A DNA stretch of 29,036 nt from CBDHDN01 sp965261585 (GTDB taxonomy: Bacteria > Pseudomonadota > Alphaproteobacteria > UBA6615). Both the position numbers and the translations under genes were made by a program. The stretch's first letter is position 1, and each line of letters opens with the position of its first letter. Location: positions 1 to 29,036 of the forward strand of contig CBDHDN010000073.1 in assembly GCA_965261585.1 (NCBI GenBank), written 5' to 3'. Shown in pieces: positions 16,241-24,304 of this stretch. The notes below the pieces were generated by a model. That model worked only from the letters and a program-made list of their open reading frames with translations, searched no databases and was not told the origin of the DNA.

Positions 16241-16257
16241 GCCCGAATGATAGCGCA
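16241..16257. repeat. Right 17-bp target-site duplication of the IS1202-type element
   Basis: This is an exact copy of 14820-14836, directly abutting the CGACA end of the element. The perfect match suggests a fairly recent insertion. Confidence 0.85.
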
Positions 16258-16398
16258 TTCGACCCGTGGAAGGCGAGTCCCGAGGACCGAGTGTGATCGA
16301 ACTTGTGCGAGTGAAGCCGTGCCGGTCCGTGCCGCCATCGTCCGCGCGTCGACGATGTCCAGCGGGGGCCGCAGCCGGCCCATCGATTGAGAAACGCG
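16258..16398. other. Intergenic stretch between the IS1202-type element and moeA
   Basis: This 141-bp stretch is what remains of the original moeA-lexA spacer. I see no reading frame, RNA gene or convincing terminator in it. Confidence 0.5.
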
Positions 16399-17613
16399 TC
16401 AGATGCTGACGACGCTGCCGCCCAGAGGAATAATATCGACCCGCGTGCCGGCGGCCGCCGGCGGCGCCAAGGGTGGCCGCACGACGAGGCAGTCGGCTCG
16501 CGCCATGCCGGAGAAGGCTGAGCTGTCCTGCAGCGCGAACGGCGTGGCGACCAGCTCGTTGTTCGCATTGACCGACAACTCGGCCCGCAGATAGTCCTGC
16601 CGCTGGTCGTTGGCAGCCAGGTCACTGCCGAGCCGCGCCGTCTGCTGCGGCAATGCGGATTGCGTCGCCCCCAGCATCCTGGTCAGGGCGGGCTGCAGGA
16701 ACAGCACGGCACAGACGAGGCTCGAGACCGGATTGCCCGGCAGGCCGAGCATCGGCACCGTGCTCAGCCGCCCGAACATCAACGGCTTGCCCGGGCGCAT
16801 GGCGATGCGCCAGAAGTCGACCTCGAGGCCGACCTGGCCCAGGACCTGCTGCACCAGGTCGTGGTCGCCGACCGAGGCGCCGCCCGTCGTCACCAGAAAG
16901 TCGGCGCCGCGCGCGCCCTCGGCCATCGAACGCAGGGACGCCGCATCGTCGCGGGCGATGCCGAGGATCAGCGGCTCGGCGCCGGCCGCGGCGACCAGCG
17001 CCGCCAGTGCGAAGCTGGACGAGCCGACGATCTGGGTCGGCCCCACGGCATCACCCGGCAGCGCCAACTCATCGCCGGTCGCCAGGATCGCCACTCGCGG
17101 GCGCCGCCGGACCAGCAGCCAGGCGACGTTCATCGCCGCGGCCAGGCCGACGTCGCGGGCGGTGACGATGCGACCGGCGGTAAGCAGTGTGTCGCCGGCC
17201 GTGAAGTCGAGCCCGGCCGGGCGGATGTAGGCACCGGCGGCCGAGCCTTGGCGCACGACGACGGCGGCGCCGTCGGCCTCGGTATCCTCCTGGATGACGA
17301 TCGTATCGGCGCCGGCCGGCACCGGCGCGCCGGTGAAGATGCGTACGGCCTCGCCCGCGCCGAGGGTGCCGCGAAAGCTCTGCCCGGCCGGCACGGCACC
17401 GATCACCCGGAGCCGGGCCGGCACCTCGGCGACATCGGCCGCGCGCACGGCATAACCGTCCATCGCCGACATCGCGACCGGCGGCTGGGTCAGGCGCGCC
17501 GTCACGTCCGCGGCCAGGACCCGCGCAAGCGCATCGGCGATGCCGACCTGCTCGGCCGGCATGATCGGCAGCTTGGCAAGGATGCGTTGCTGCGCCTCGG
17601 CGACCGGGATCAC
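16399..17613 (-). CDS. moeA: Molybdopterin molybdenumtransferase MoeA
   Basis: MoeA inserts molybdate into adenylated molybdopterin to finish the molybdenum cofactor. The start is GTG 17613, which overlaps the moaC stop as GTGA. This gives 404 residues, the family's normal length; the longer open frame upstream belongs to another frame of moaC. Visible motifs are VAMSAMDGYAVRAAD, RIFTGAPVPAGADTIV, ILATGDEL, the MoCF-domain signature VTTGGASVGDHDLV, and RPGKPLMFG followed by GLPGNPVSS. The C-terminal domain IV ends GTRVDIIPLGGSVVSI. It is the last gene of the trpGDC-moaC-moeA run. Confidence 0.95.
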   Translation of the reverse strand: MIPVAEAQQRILAKLPIMPAEQVGIADALARVLAADVTARLTQPPVAMSAMDGYAVRAADVAEVPARLRVIGAVPAGQSFRGTLGAGEAVRIFTGAPVPAGADTIVIQEDTEADGAAVVVRQGSAAGAYIRPAGLDFTAGDTLLTAGRIVTARDVGLAAAMNVAWLLVRRRPRVAILATGDELALPGDAVGPTQIVGSSSFALAALVAAAGAEPLILGIARDDAASLRSMAEGARGADFLVTTGGASVGDHDLVQQVLGQVGLEVDFWRIAMRPGKPLMFGRLSTVPMLGLPGNPVSSLVCAVLFLQPALTRMLGATQSALPQQTARLGSDLAANDQRQDYLRAELSVNANNELVATPFALQDSSAFSGMARADCLVVRPPLAPPAAAGTRVDIIPLGGSVVSI

Positions 17614-18098
17614 GCCGGCCCGCCGCCCGCGCTGTAGGTGCCGGAGCGGCCGCCCGCCTTGCGGACCAGCCGCACGTCGGCAATTCGCATGCCGCGGTCG
17701 ACCGCCTTGCACATGTCGTAGATCGTCAACGCCGCGACCGTGACCGCGGTCAGCGCCTCCATCTCCACGCCCGTGCGGTCGGCGATCTTCGCGGTTGCAC
17801 GGATGGCGACGGCGCCGCGTGCCTCGTCCAGCGTCAGCTCGACGTCGATCGAGGTCAGGTTGATCGGGTGGCACAACGGGATCAGCTCGGCCGTGCGTTT
17901 GGCGCCCATGATGCCGGCGAGGCGGGCGACCGACAGCACGTCGCCCTTCTTGAGGCCGCCGGCGCTGATCAGGGCCAGCGTCTCGGGCTGCATCACGACC
18001 GCGCCCTCGGCCGTCGCCGTGCGCTCGCTGATCGCCTTGCCGGACACGTCGACCATGCGCGCATTGCCGGCGTCGTCGAGGTGGGTGAGGCGGGCCAT
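17610..18098 (-). CDS. moaC: Cyclic pyranopterin monophosphate synthase MoaC
   Basis: MoaC converts the GTP-derived MoaA product into cyclic pyranopterin monophosphate, the first stable molybdopterin intermediate. The 162 residues cover the family: LTHLDDAGNARMVDVSGK, then AKRTAELIPLCHPI with the conserved Cys-His, and GVEMEALTAVTVAALTIYDMCKAVD with the conserved Glu, Asp and Lys of the active site. The ATG at 18098 lies 7 bp after the trpC stop, and the stop overlaps moeA. Coupling to trpC is a conserved alphaproteobacterial arrangement rather than a metabolic link. Confidence 0.96.
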   Translation of the reverse strand: MARLTHLDDAGNARMVDVSGKAISERTATAEGAVVMQPETLALISAGGLKKGDVLSVARLAGIMGAKRTAELIPLCHPINLTSIDVELTLDEARGAVAIRATAKIADRTGVEMEALTAVTVAALTIYDMCKAVDRGMRIADVRLVRKAGGRSGTYSAGGGPA

Positions 18099-18105
18099 CG
18101 GCCGG

Positions 18106-18927
18106 TCAGTCGGCCGCTGCCGCTATCGGAGCCGCTGCCGGCGCGCCGATCAGCGCCCGTACCGCGGCCGTCACGTCGGCTTGGCGCAGCAAGGACTCGC
18201 CGATCAGGAAGCAGCGCGCGCCCACGGCGGCCATCCGGTCCAAATCGGCCCGCGTCGCCAGGCCGCTCTCACAGACCAGCAGACGTTCGCTCGGCACCAG
18301 CGGCGCCAGCGCCTCGGTCGTGCCCAAATCGACCGTCAGGGTCTTCAGGTCGCGGTTGTTGATGCCGATCAGCCCGGCGTCGAGCGCCAGCGCCCGCTCC
18401 AGCTCGGCCCGGTTGTGGGTTTCGACCAGGACGTCGAGCTGCCATGCCTTGGCCGCGTCGGCCAGCTCGCCTGCCTGGGCATCGCTCAACGCCGCCATGA
18501 TCAGCAGGATGCAGTCGGCGCCGAGGGCCCTGGCCTCGGCGATTTGGTACGGCACGAGCGTGAAGTCCTTGCGCAGCACCGGCAGCGCGACCGCCGCGCG
18601 GGCCGCCTCGAGGTGTGCGTCGGCGCCCTGAAAGTACGGCGCGTCGGTCAATACCGAGAGGCACGCAACACCGCCGGCGCCATAGGCGCGGGCCAGCGTC
18701 GCCGGGTCGAAGTCGGCGCGGATCAGGCCGCGGCTGGGCGAGGCCTTCTTGATCTCCGCGATCAGGCCCCAACCGTTGGCGGCAGCCGCGGCCAGGCGCG
18801 CGTGAAAGCCGCGCGGCGGCGGCGCCGCCCGGGCCGCGGCCTCGACGGCTGCGCGCGGCCGCGCGCCCTCGCGGCTGCGGACCTCCGCCAGCTTGTCGGC
18901 GCAGATGCGGGTGAGGACGTCAGTCAC
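18106..18927 (-). CDS. trpC: Indole-3-glycerol phosphate synthase
   Basis: TrpC closes the indole ring in tryptophan synthesis. The frame opens upstream, but the protein begins VTDVLTRICADKLAEV at GTG 18927, overlapping the trpD stop by 8 bp; upstream residues are shadow sequence. This gives 273 residues. Key motifs of the (beta/alpha)8 barrel are AEIKKASPSRGLI (phosphate and catalytic Lys), VLRKDFTLVPYQI (catalytic Lys), LIGINNRDLKTL (Asn and substrate binding) and CESGLATRADL. The C-terminus is Ala-rich (GAPAAAPIAAAAD). Confidence 0.96.
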   Translation of the reverse strand: MTDVLTRICADKLAEVRSREGARPRAAVEAAARAAPPPRGFHARLAAAAANGWGLIAEIKKASPSRGLIRADFDPATLARAYGAGGVACLSVLTDAPYFQGADAHLEAARAAVALPVLRKDFTLVPYQIAEARALGADCILLIMAALSDAQAGELADAAKAWQLDVLVETHNRAELERALALDAGLIGINNRDLKTLTVDLGTTEALAPLVPSERLLVCESGLATRADLDRMAAVGARCFLIGESLLRQADVTAAVRALIGAPAAAPIAAAAD

Positions 18928-19960
18928 CGGTCCGCCGCTTCGGCGCCGCGCGGTTGGTGATCTCGGCCATGCGTTTGAGCCGTGCCTTTGCCGCGCCGCT
19001 GTCGACCGCCTGGGCGGCAAGGCCAACGCCTTCCTTGAGGTCGGCGACCTTGCCGGCAACGATCAGGGCGCCGGCGGCGGTGTACAGCACGATGTCGCGG
19101 AACGGGCCCGGCTCGCCGTCCAGCATGGCCCGCATGGCGGTGGCGTTGTGGTCGGGATCGGCGCCCTTCAGGTCGTCGAGGCTGGCCCGCTGCAGGCCGG
19201 CGTCCTCCGGCACGATCTCGAACGTCGTGACCTTGCCGTCGGCCAGCTCGGCCACGTGGGTCGTGCCTGTCGTCGTCATCTCGTCAAGGCCGTCGTCGCC
19301 ATGCACGACCCAGGCGCGCTCGAGCCCGAGATTGCCGAGCACGTGGGTCAGCGGCTCGACCCAGTCGCGGGCGAACACGCCGACGAGCTGGCGCTTGACC
19401 AGGGCCGGGCTGGACAGCGGGCCCAGCAGGTTGAAGATCGTCCGGGTGCCGAGCTCCACCCGCGTGCCGGCGACGTTGCGCATGGCGGAGTGGTGGCGCG
19501 GCGCCATCAGGAAGCCGATGCCGTTCTCCCACAGGCACTCCCTGACCAGTGCCATGTCGGCGTCGATGTTGACGCCGAGGGCCGTCAGCACGTCGGCGGC
19601 GCCGGTCTTCGAGCTGAGCGCCCGGTTGCCGTGCTTGGCGACCGGCACGCCGCAGGCGGCGACGACAAAGCTGGCGCCGGTCGAGATGTTGAGCGTGCCC
19701 TTGGCGTCGCCGCCGGTGCCGACGACGTCGATCGCACCCGCCGGCGCCTCGATGGTCAGCGCCTTGGCGCGCATGTTGCGGGCGGCGCCGGTGATCTCGT
19801 CGACCGTCTCGCCACGCACCCTGAGCGCCATCAGGAAGGCACCCATCTGCGACGGCGTCGCGTTGCCGGTCATCATGATGTCGAAGGCCTGCTCGGCCTG
19901 GGCCTGGCTCAGCGTCGTGCCGTTCGCGACGTGGCCCAGTAGCGCCTTCAGGTCGGTCAT
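18920..19960 (-). CDS. trpD: Anthranilate phosphoribosyltransferase
   Basis: TrpD joins anthranilate to PRPP, the second committed step to tryptophan. The 346-residue product contains the PRPP-binding GTGGDAKGTLNIST motif, the following VAKHGNRALSSKTGAADVL loop, and DDGLDEMTTTG near residue 217. An N-terminal helical domain (residues 1-70, LSQAQAEQAFDIMMTG) is as in the family. The start ATG overlaps the trpG stop as ATGA, and its 3' end overlaps trpC, so trpG-D-C are translationally coupled. Confidence 0.97.
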   Translation of the reverse strand: MTDLKALLGHVANGTTLSQAQAEQAFDIMMTGNATPSQMGAFLMALRVRGETVDEITGAARNMRAKALTIEAPAGAIDVVGTGGDAKGTLNISTGASFVVAACGVPVAKHGNRALSSKTGAADVLTALGVNIDADMALVRECLWENGIGFLMAPRHHSAMRNVAGTRVELGTRTIFNLLGPLSSPALVKRQLVGVFARDWVEPLTHVLGNLGLERAWVVHGDDGLDEMTTTGTTHVAELADGKVTTFEIVPEDAGLQRASLDDLKGADPDHNATAMRAMLDGEPGPFRDIVLYTAAGALIVAGKVADLKEGVGLAAQAVDSGAAKARLKRMAEITNRAAPKRRTGD

Positions 19961-20574
19961 GTCGCCGCTCTTGCCGGCGCGGGCCGCAGGTCGCGCACCG
20001 CGACCCCGGCCAGCCTGATGAAGTTGGCCAGCAGGGCATGGCCGCCGGCCGAGGCAATGCTCTCCGGATGGAACTGCACGCCGTGGATCGGCAGCTCTTT
20101 GTGTTGCAGGCCCATGACCAAACCGTCGTCGGTCTCGGCCGTGACGTCAAGGCAGTCCGGCACGCTATCGCGGGCGACGACCAGCGAGTGATAGCGCGTG
20201 ACGTCGAGCGGATTGGCCAGCTCGGCGAAGACGCCGGCCCCGCCGTGCTTGACCGCGCTCAGCTTGCCGTGCATCGGCACGGGCGCGCGCACGACCCGGC
20301 CGCCGAACGCTTGACCGACGGCCTGATGGCCGAGGCAGACGCCCAGCAGCGGCACTGCCGCCGCGGCGGCGCGCTCGATCAGCTCCAGGCAGATCCCGGC
20401 GCGGTCGGGATCGCAAGGCCCGGGCGAGACGACCACGGCGTCCGGTGCCAGCGCCAGCGCCTCGGCCGCCGTCAGCGCGTCGTTGCGATGCACCGTGACC
20501 GCGACGCCGAGCTCGCCCAGGAAGTGCACCAGGTTGTAGGTAAAGCTGTCGTAGTTGTCGATTAGCAGAAACAT
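19957..20574 (-). CDS. trpG: Anthranilate synthase component II (glutamine amidotransferase)
   Basis: TrpG supplies ammonia from glutamine to TrpE. I choose ATG 20574 (MFLLIDNYDSFTYNLV), the canonical start of the family; an in-frame GTG at 20583 is the alternative. The 205 residues carry the class I amidotransferase triad: Cys80 in LLGVCLGHQ, then His169 and Glu171 in VQFHPESIAS. SPGPCDP near residue 52 is the usual glutamine-site loop. Its partner trpE, normally next door, lies over 5 kb upstream on the same strand, so trpG needs its own promoter. PabA cannot be excluded, but the trpDC linkage argues for TrpG (possibly serving both roles). Confidence 0.95.
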   Translation of the reverse strand: MFLLIDNYDSFTYNLVHFLGELGVAVTVHRNDALTAAEALALAPDAVVVSPGPCDPDRAGICLELIERAAAAAVPLLGVCLGHQAVGQAFGGRVVRAPVPMHGKLSAVKHGGAGVFAELANPLDVTRYHSLVVARDSVPDCLDVTAETDDGLVMGLQHKELPIHGVQFHPESIASAGGHALLANFIRLAGVAVRDLRPAPARAAT

Positions 20575-20627
20575 TTTAGGCACTTATTCGGGTGTCTTGT
20601 GGCCGGGCGCCAGCCGGCGCAGGCGGC

Positions 20628-20636
20628 GTTATAGCA
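20628..20636 (-). promoter_or_regulatory. Possible extended -10 promoter for trpG
   Basis: The minus strand reads TGCTATAAC, an extended -10 (TG-N-TATAAC), about 54 bp upstream of the trpG start. No good -35 lies at the usual distance, which an extended -10 can tolerate. The split from trpE makes a promoter here necessary. Confidence 0.4.
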
Positions 20637-20703
20637 CACTAGCGATGACCGGGCAGGCGACGCGCGTCCGCGGGGCTCGTCGGCCGACTGCAAGCTTTTG
20701 TTG

Positions 20704-20713
20704 GGAAATTTCC
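20704..20713. repeat. Short palindrome GGAAATTTCC in the trpG/deacetylase divergent region
   Basis: A perfect 10-bp palindrome is flanked by TTGT and ACAA at slightly unequal distances. A second inverted repeat, TCGCAC/GTGCGA, lies at 20750-20767. These are possible protein-binding sites in a 200-bp divergent intergenic region; function unknown. Confidence 0.3.
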
Positions 20714-20786
20714 GTCACAACGGAGCGGTGAAAGATGCTAGCGCTCGCGTCGCACAGACGTGTGCGAGTCGCCGTTGCCGAGAGCC

Positions 20787-21860
20787 ATGACCAAGAACCG
20801 CGAGCCTTCCCTGTTCCGGCGCGGCCACCCGGTGCGCTTGAGCGCACGGCGCCAGCCGGTGGCGGATCCACCGCCGCGCCGCCGCATGCTCGTCGGCGCC
20901 GTGGTGGCCGGCGTCTCGGCGCTCGCCGGCGTGCTCGCGGTCGTCGTCATCGACCGCGAGATAGCGCCGCGCGGCTACGGCGAGCGCCCGGACGAGCACA
21001 TCGAGATCGTGCCGGCGGGGCGGCAGCCGCCGCGTGGGTTCGCGGTGCCGCCGTTGCCGGGCGCGGGCGTGCTGTCGCGGGACTTGGCGCCGCCGGTCCT
21101 GGAACTGCCCACCGGTGGGTTGCCGACCGGCGAGCTGCCGCCATGGCAGCGCCACGCCGTCGCGGTCGCCCCGGCCGACGGGCGCCCCATGGTCGCCATC
21201 GTCATCGACGATGTCGGCCTCAGCCGCGGCCGTGCCGGCCGCGCCGCCGCCTTGCCGGGACCGTTGACCCTGGCGCTGCTGTCTTATGCCGAAGACCTGC
21301 CGGCGCTGGCGCGGACGGCGCGGGCGGCCGGGCACGAGCTGCTCGTCCACATAGCGATGGAGCCCGAGGGCGCCGCCGTTGATCCCGGTCCGCGGCCGCT
21401 GCTGTCGAGCCACTCGGCGAGCGAGCTGCGCCGGCGCCTGGCGCGGGAACTCGGCCGGTTCACCGGCTATGTCGGCGTCAACAACCACATGGGCAGCCGG
21501 CTGACCGCCGACCCGGCGGCGATGGCGGTTGTGATGGCCGAGCTCCAGGCCCGCGGCCTGCTGTTCCTGGACAGCCGCACGACGGCCGCCACCGTTGCCG
21601 CCACCGTTGCCCGCGCGACCGGTGTGCCGACGCTCGAGCGCGACGTCTTCCTCGACAACGAGCTCGACCCGGCGGCGATCCGCGCCGCGCTGGCAACGGT
21701 TGAGGAGCGCGCGCGCGCCCAGGGCTATGCCATCGCCATCGGCCACCCCCACGACGTAACGCTCGGGGTGCTGGCCCAGTGGCTGCCCCAGGCCCGCCGC
21801 CGCGGCTTCCACCTCGTGCCGCTCAGCTTCCTCGTCGGCCGCGGGCCGCGGCGGGGTTAG
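20787..21860 (+). CDS. Divergent polysaccharide deacetylase (YibQ-like)
   Basis: This 357-residue protein belongs to the divergent polysaccharide deacetylase family (DUF610), whose substrate is not well established. A basic cytoplasmic N-terminus is followed by one membrane helix (MLVGAVVAGVSALAGVLAVVVI, about residues 34-55) and a Pro-rich linker, so the catalytic part should face the periplasm. Family motifs are VAIVIDDVG, LLVHIAMEP, YVGVNNHMGSRLT, LLFLDSRTT, RDVFLDNE and IAIGHPH, giving the Asp-Asp and two His clusters of the NodB-like fold. ATG 20787 follows GAGAG; the frame is open to a GTG at 20760. It is transcribed away from trpG. Confidence 0.88.
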   Translation: MTKNREPSLFRRGHPVRLSARRQPVADPPPRRRMLVGAVVAGVSALAGVLAVVVIDREIAPRGYGERPDEHIEIVPAGRQPPRGFAVPPLPGAGVLSRDLAPPVLELPTGGLPTGELPPWQRHAVAVAPADGRPMVAIVIDDVGLSRGRAGRAAALPGPLTLALLSYAEDLPALARTARAAGHELLVHIAMEPEGAAVDPGPRPLLSSHSASELRRRLARELGRFTGYVGVNNHMGSRLTADPAAMAVVMAELQARGLLFLDSRTTAATVAATVARATGVPTLERDVFLDNELDPAAIRAALATVEERARAQGYAIAIGHPHDVTLGVLAQWLPQARRRGFHLVPLSFLVGRGPRRG

Positions 21861-22086
21861 GGCTGGTGCTGCGGATCGCGGTTGTCGCATGGATCCGATG
21901 GCCAAGGCTCGACAGCTCGACCGCACAGACTTCGATTTCGCTGGTGCTGGGTGGGAAGGGCTGGCCCTCTAGCTTAGCTATAGCTAGAAATGTGCTTCGT
22001 CCGCCGCCGCCAAGTGTTGACGACGGCGATAACTTCACTTTCCACCAAACCCAGCGCTAAAGGCCAAGTGTGTGCGTCCCACGCGC
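21861..22086. other. Convergent spacer with a TAGCTA-rich quasi-palindrome
   Basis: This is the 226-bp gap between the convergent deacetylase and cyclase genes. The one visible feature is CTAGCT (21969-21974) and its inverse AGCTAG (21982-21987) around TAGCTAT. There is no T-run, so it is not a clear terminator. No reading frame is convincing. Confidence 0.3.
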
Positions 22087-23460
22087 TCACGCCGTCCAAA
22101 CGGCAACCATCTCGCTGCGGCCGCGCAGCCGTTGCGGCACCGCCTGCGTCAGCGGGCCGACGAGCGCGGCCGTGTCCGCGTCGCCGGGCAAGGCCTGGAT
22201 CACGGCGTCCGAGACGACGGCGTGGCAGTCCAGATCGCGGGTCAGGCGCTCCAGCCGGCTGGCGACGTTGACGGTATCGCCCAGCACTGCGAGTTCCAGG
22301 CGCCGTTCGGTGCCGATGTCACCGACGACGACGACGGCGCCGTAGTGCAGGCCCAGTACGATCCGCACCTCGCTCTCCCCGGCCGCCGCGCGGTCGGCGT
22401 TCCAGCGCTGGAAGTCGGCCAGGATGGCGTGGACGCAGGCGAGCCCGTTGGCCGTGTCGCGCGGTCCCGGCTCGGGTGTGCCGAACGTTGCCATGACGCC
22501 GTCGCCGACGAATTTGTCCAGGGTGCCGCCATGCTCGAACACGGCCTGCTCGAGCCGCGCGTGCACTTGGCGCAACAGGCCGATGACCTCGGTCGGCCGG
22601 CGCGGCTCGGCCCACTCGGTGAAGCCGACGATATCGGCGAACAGCACGGCGACCGGCTGCTCGCGCACCTGGGACAGCGGCGATTCGGTCTGCGCCAGCC
22701 GGTCGACCATCGTCGGGGCGAAATAGCGCGCCAGGTTCGCGCGTTCGCGCTCGGCCGCGGCCTGGCGCCAGACCAGGCTGCGCGCGCGCGTGACGATCAC
22801 GGCCAGCAGCGCGGCGACGATCAGGAAGACGACGATCTCCTGCAGGCGCACGCCCAGGTCGGCGAACTCGGGCCGCAGGATGGCGTCGATGGCCGCGTCT
22901 GCGTTCGTCAGGTCGGGTCCCGGCAAAAAGCTGGTGCCCGGCAGCGTCAACATCCAGCCGACGCCGGCGGCCCAAGCGGCGGCGCCGAACAGCCCGCCCC
23001 ACAGGACGACCCGCGGCTGGTAGCTGAAGGCCAGGCCCATCAGCAGCAGGAAAAAGTAGATGAAGTTGCCGAAGCGGAACGCCAGCTGCGGCGGATAGCT
23101 GAAGTCGATCAGCGGGTTGGGCACGAGCAGCGTGTAGGTCAGCAGCGCGAAGTTCGCGGCCGCGAAGGCATAGTCGTGCCATGTCCGGTGTAAGCGCGAG
23201 CAATACAGGCCGAACTCGGCATAGCCGAGCAGGATGAAGACGACCAGCAGGCCGTGGAAGTAGAGCACTGCCGGCCACGGATTGACGAACACGAGCAGCA
23301 CCATGACCGCGATCAGCGCAAACGTGCGCCCCTTGACCGCGAGGCGCCGTCCGTCACGCTGTTCGACCGCGAAGGCACGTGAAAGCCGTTCCAGCGCCCG
23401 GTCCCTCGCGCGCCGGGGCGGGGGCGTGGCATCGGTCGGGGAGAGAACCTGCTCGCTCAT
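22087..23460 (-). CDS. Membrane-anchored class III adenylate cyclase
   Basis: The 457-residue protein should make cAMP at the inner membrane. About six hydrophobic segments (residues 47-60, 65-82, 97-113, 131-146, 150-171, 208-224) are followed by a short helical linker (AAAERERANLARYFAP) and a class III cyclase domain. Metal-binding Asp276 lies in VLFADIVGFT and Asp320 in FVGDGVMATFG. Lys316 and Asp395 (LGDTVNVASRLE) are the ATP-specifying pair, and Asn398 and Arg402 are the transition-state residues. All catalytic residues are present, so it should be active as a homodimer. The input signal sensed by the membrane part is unknown. No neighbour gives a clear partner. Confidence 0.92.
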   Translation of the reverse strand: MSEQVLSPTDATPPPRRARDRALERLSRAFAVEQRDGRRLAVKGRTFALIAVMVLLVFVNPWPAVLYFHGLLVVFILLGYAEFGLYCSRLHRTWHDYAFAAANFALLTYTLLVPNPLIDFSYPPQLAFRFGNFIYFFLLLMGLAFSYQPRVVLWGGLFGAAAWAAGVGWMLTLPGTSFLPGPDLTNADAAIDAILRPEFADLGVRLQEIVVFLIVAALLAVIVTRARSLVWRQAAAERERANLARYFAPTMVDRLAQTESPLSQVREQPVAVLFADIVGFTEWAEPRRPTEVIGLLRQVHARLEQAVFEHGGTLDKFVGDGVMATFGTPEPGPRDTANGLACVHAILADFQRWNADRAAAGESEVRIVLGLHYGAVVVVGDIGTERRLELAVLGDTVNVASRLERLTRDLDCHAVVSDAVIQALPGDADTAALVGPLTQAVPQRLRGRSEMVAVWTA

Positions 23461-23489
23461 GGCCTTCGTCCTGGGATCATTTGACGCGG

Positions 23490-23518
23490 GGTATAGGTCT
23501 CACCACGACGGCTTGCAA
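23490..23518 (-). promoter_or_regulatory. Promoter of the adenylate cyclase gene
   Basis: On the minus strand, TTGCAA (23518-23513), a 17-bp spacer and TATACC (23495-23490) make a good sigma-70 promoter ending about 30 bp before the cyclase ATG at 23460. Confidence 0.55.
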
Positions 23519-23572
23519 CGCCCCTCCCGGCCGCCCACAGCGACAAACCGCCTCACGTCGCGTGGCGCGTCG

Positions 23573-23591
23573 GACACCGGCCGGCGGTGTC
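23573..23591. repeat. 7-bp stem inverted repeat between cyclase and ArsR genes
   Basis: GACACCG (23573-23579), a 5-base loop GCCGG, and CGGTGTC (23585-23591) form a perfect stem. No T-run follows in either direction. It could be a regulator site or a weak terminator. Confidence 0.3.
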
Positions 23592-23668
23592 ACGACATCA
23601 AGACGCATGCGTTCTGGTCGTAACTCATAAGCGAGAGTTGGGTCAGCGCGGCATCGCGCCGATGTCTC

Positions 23669-23698
23669 TTGACAGAATCGTAAGCCATAACTTACGGT
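23669..23698 (+). promoter_or_regulatory. Promoter of the arsR-type/SRPBCC operon
   Basis: A perfect -35 TTGACA is at 23669-23674. With a 17-18-bp spacer the -10 falls at about 23692-23698 (TTACGG/TACGGT, weak). Transcription would begin at about 23704, the A of the start codon, suggesting a leaderless transcript. The -10 and start lie inside the 35-bp palindrome. Confidence 0.55.
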
Positions 23699-23713
23699 AA
23701 GTTATGGCTTACG
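23679..23713. promoter_or_regulatory. Perfect 35-bp palindrome, probable ArsR autoregulatory operator
   Basis: CGTAAGCCATAACTTAC (23679-23695), one central G, and its exact reverse complement (23697-23713) cover the promoter -10 region and the first codons of the ArsR-type gene. ArsR-family dimers bind inverted repeats at their own promoters, so this is the natural operator. A perfect 17-bp arm is unusually long. Confidence 0.8.
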
Positions 23714-24015
23714 CAGAAGTCTTTACAGCATTGGCAGACCCTACCCGCCGGCACATATTCGAGGCGTTGCGCGAGCAGCCCAAGACCGTGGGTGAGTTGG
23801 CGGAAGGCCAGCCAGTGAGCAGGCCTGCTGTATCGCAACACCTGAAGATGCTTGAGTCCGCGAGGTTGGTCAGTGTCGAGCCACAGGGGAATCGTCGCCT
23901 GTATTCGATCAAGCGCGATGGATTGGACGATCTGCGGCTTTATCTGGAGAGTTTCTGGTCAGATGCCTTGGCTGCCTATGGCGCTGAAATTGCGCGACGC
24001 ATGAAAGACAAATAG
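23704..24015 (+). CDS. ArsR-family winged-helix transcriptional regulator
   Basis: The 103-residue protein has the standard fold: helix 1 AYAEVFTALADPTRRHIFEALRE, then KTVGELAEGQPVSRPAVSQHLKMLESARLVSVE with the recognition helix at about residues 38-50, and the wing PQGNRRLYSIKRDG. There are no Cys residues, so it is not a thiol metal sensor of the ArsR/SmtB type. It belongs to the set that pairs with SRPBCC/AHSA1 proteins. The ATG lies within the palindromic operator and lacks a proper ribosome site. The SRPBCC gene starts 10 bp after the stop, behind AGGAG. Codon and base use look visibly less GC-rich than neighbours, which hints at transfer. Confidence 0.93.
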   Translation: MAYAEVFTALADPTRRHIFEALREQPKTVGELAEGQPVSRPAVSQHLKMLESARLVSVEPQGNRRLYSIKRDGLDDLRLYLESFWSDALAAYGAEIARRMKDK

Positions 24016-24130
24016 GAGAACATCATGCTCGATCCAATTGTCAAAACGATCGAAGTTCCCTGCAGCCAGGAAAAAGCATTCGCGGTGTTCGTGAAAGAAA
24101 TGGGCAGTTGGTGGCCGCTCGACAAGCGCT

Positions 24131-24144
24131 CGATGTCGTTGCAC
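24131..24144. repeat. Left 14-bp target-site duplication of the IS3-family element
   Basis: CGATGTCGTTGCAC abuts the left TG end of the element and is repeated exactly at 25560-25573. Confidence 0.85.
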
Positions 24145-24304
24145 TGAGTCGGACCCGATTTCCTTGGACACAGAATTGGCTTAATCGAAGTGTCCAAGGA
24201 GGACCGGAACATGACCGATAATTTTGAGAAGAAAGTTACTGTTGATGGGCCTGTGGTAAAATGCGGGCGAGCTTGGCTCGTCCACGTTTTCCCCAGGCCA
24301 GGCT

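Noticed and set aside
14673..16250. A 525-residue plus-strand frame across the IS1202-type element
   Set aside because: It is an alternative frame of the transposase gene, Gly/Arg-rich and without any family motif; the 14920-16095 frame has the HTH and DDE motifs.
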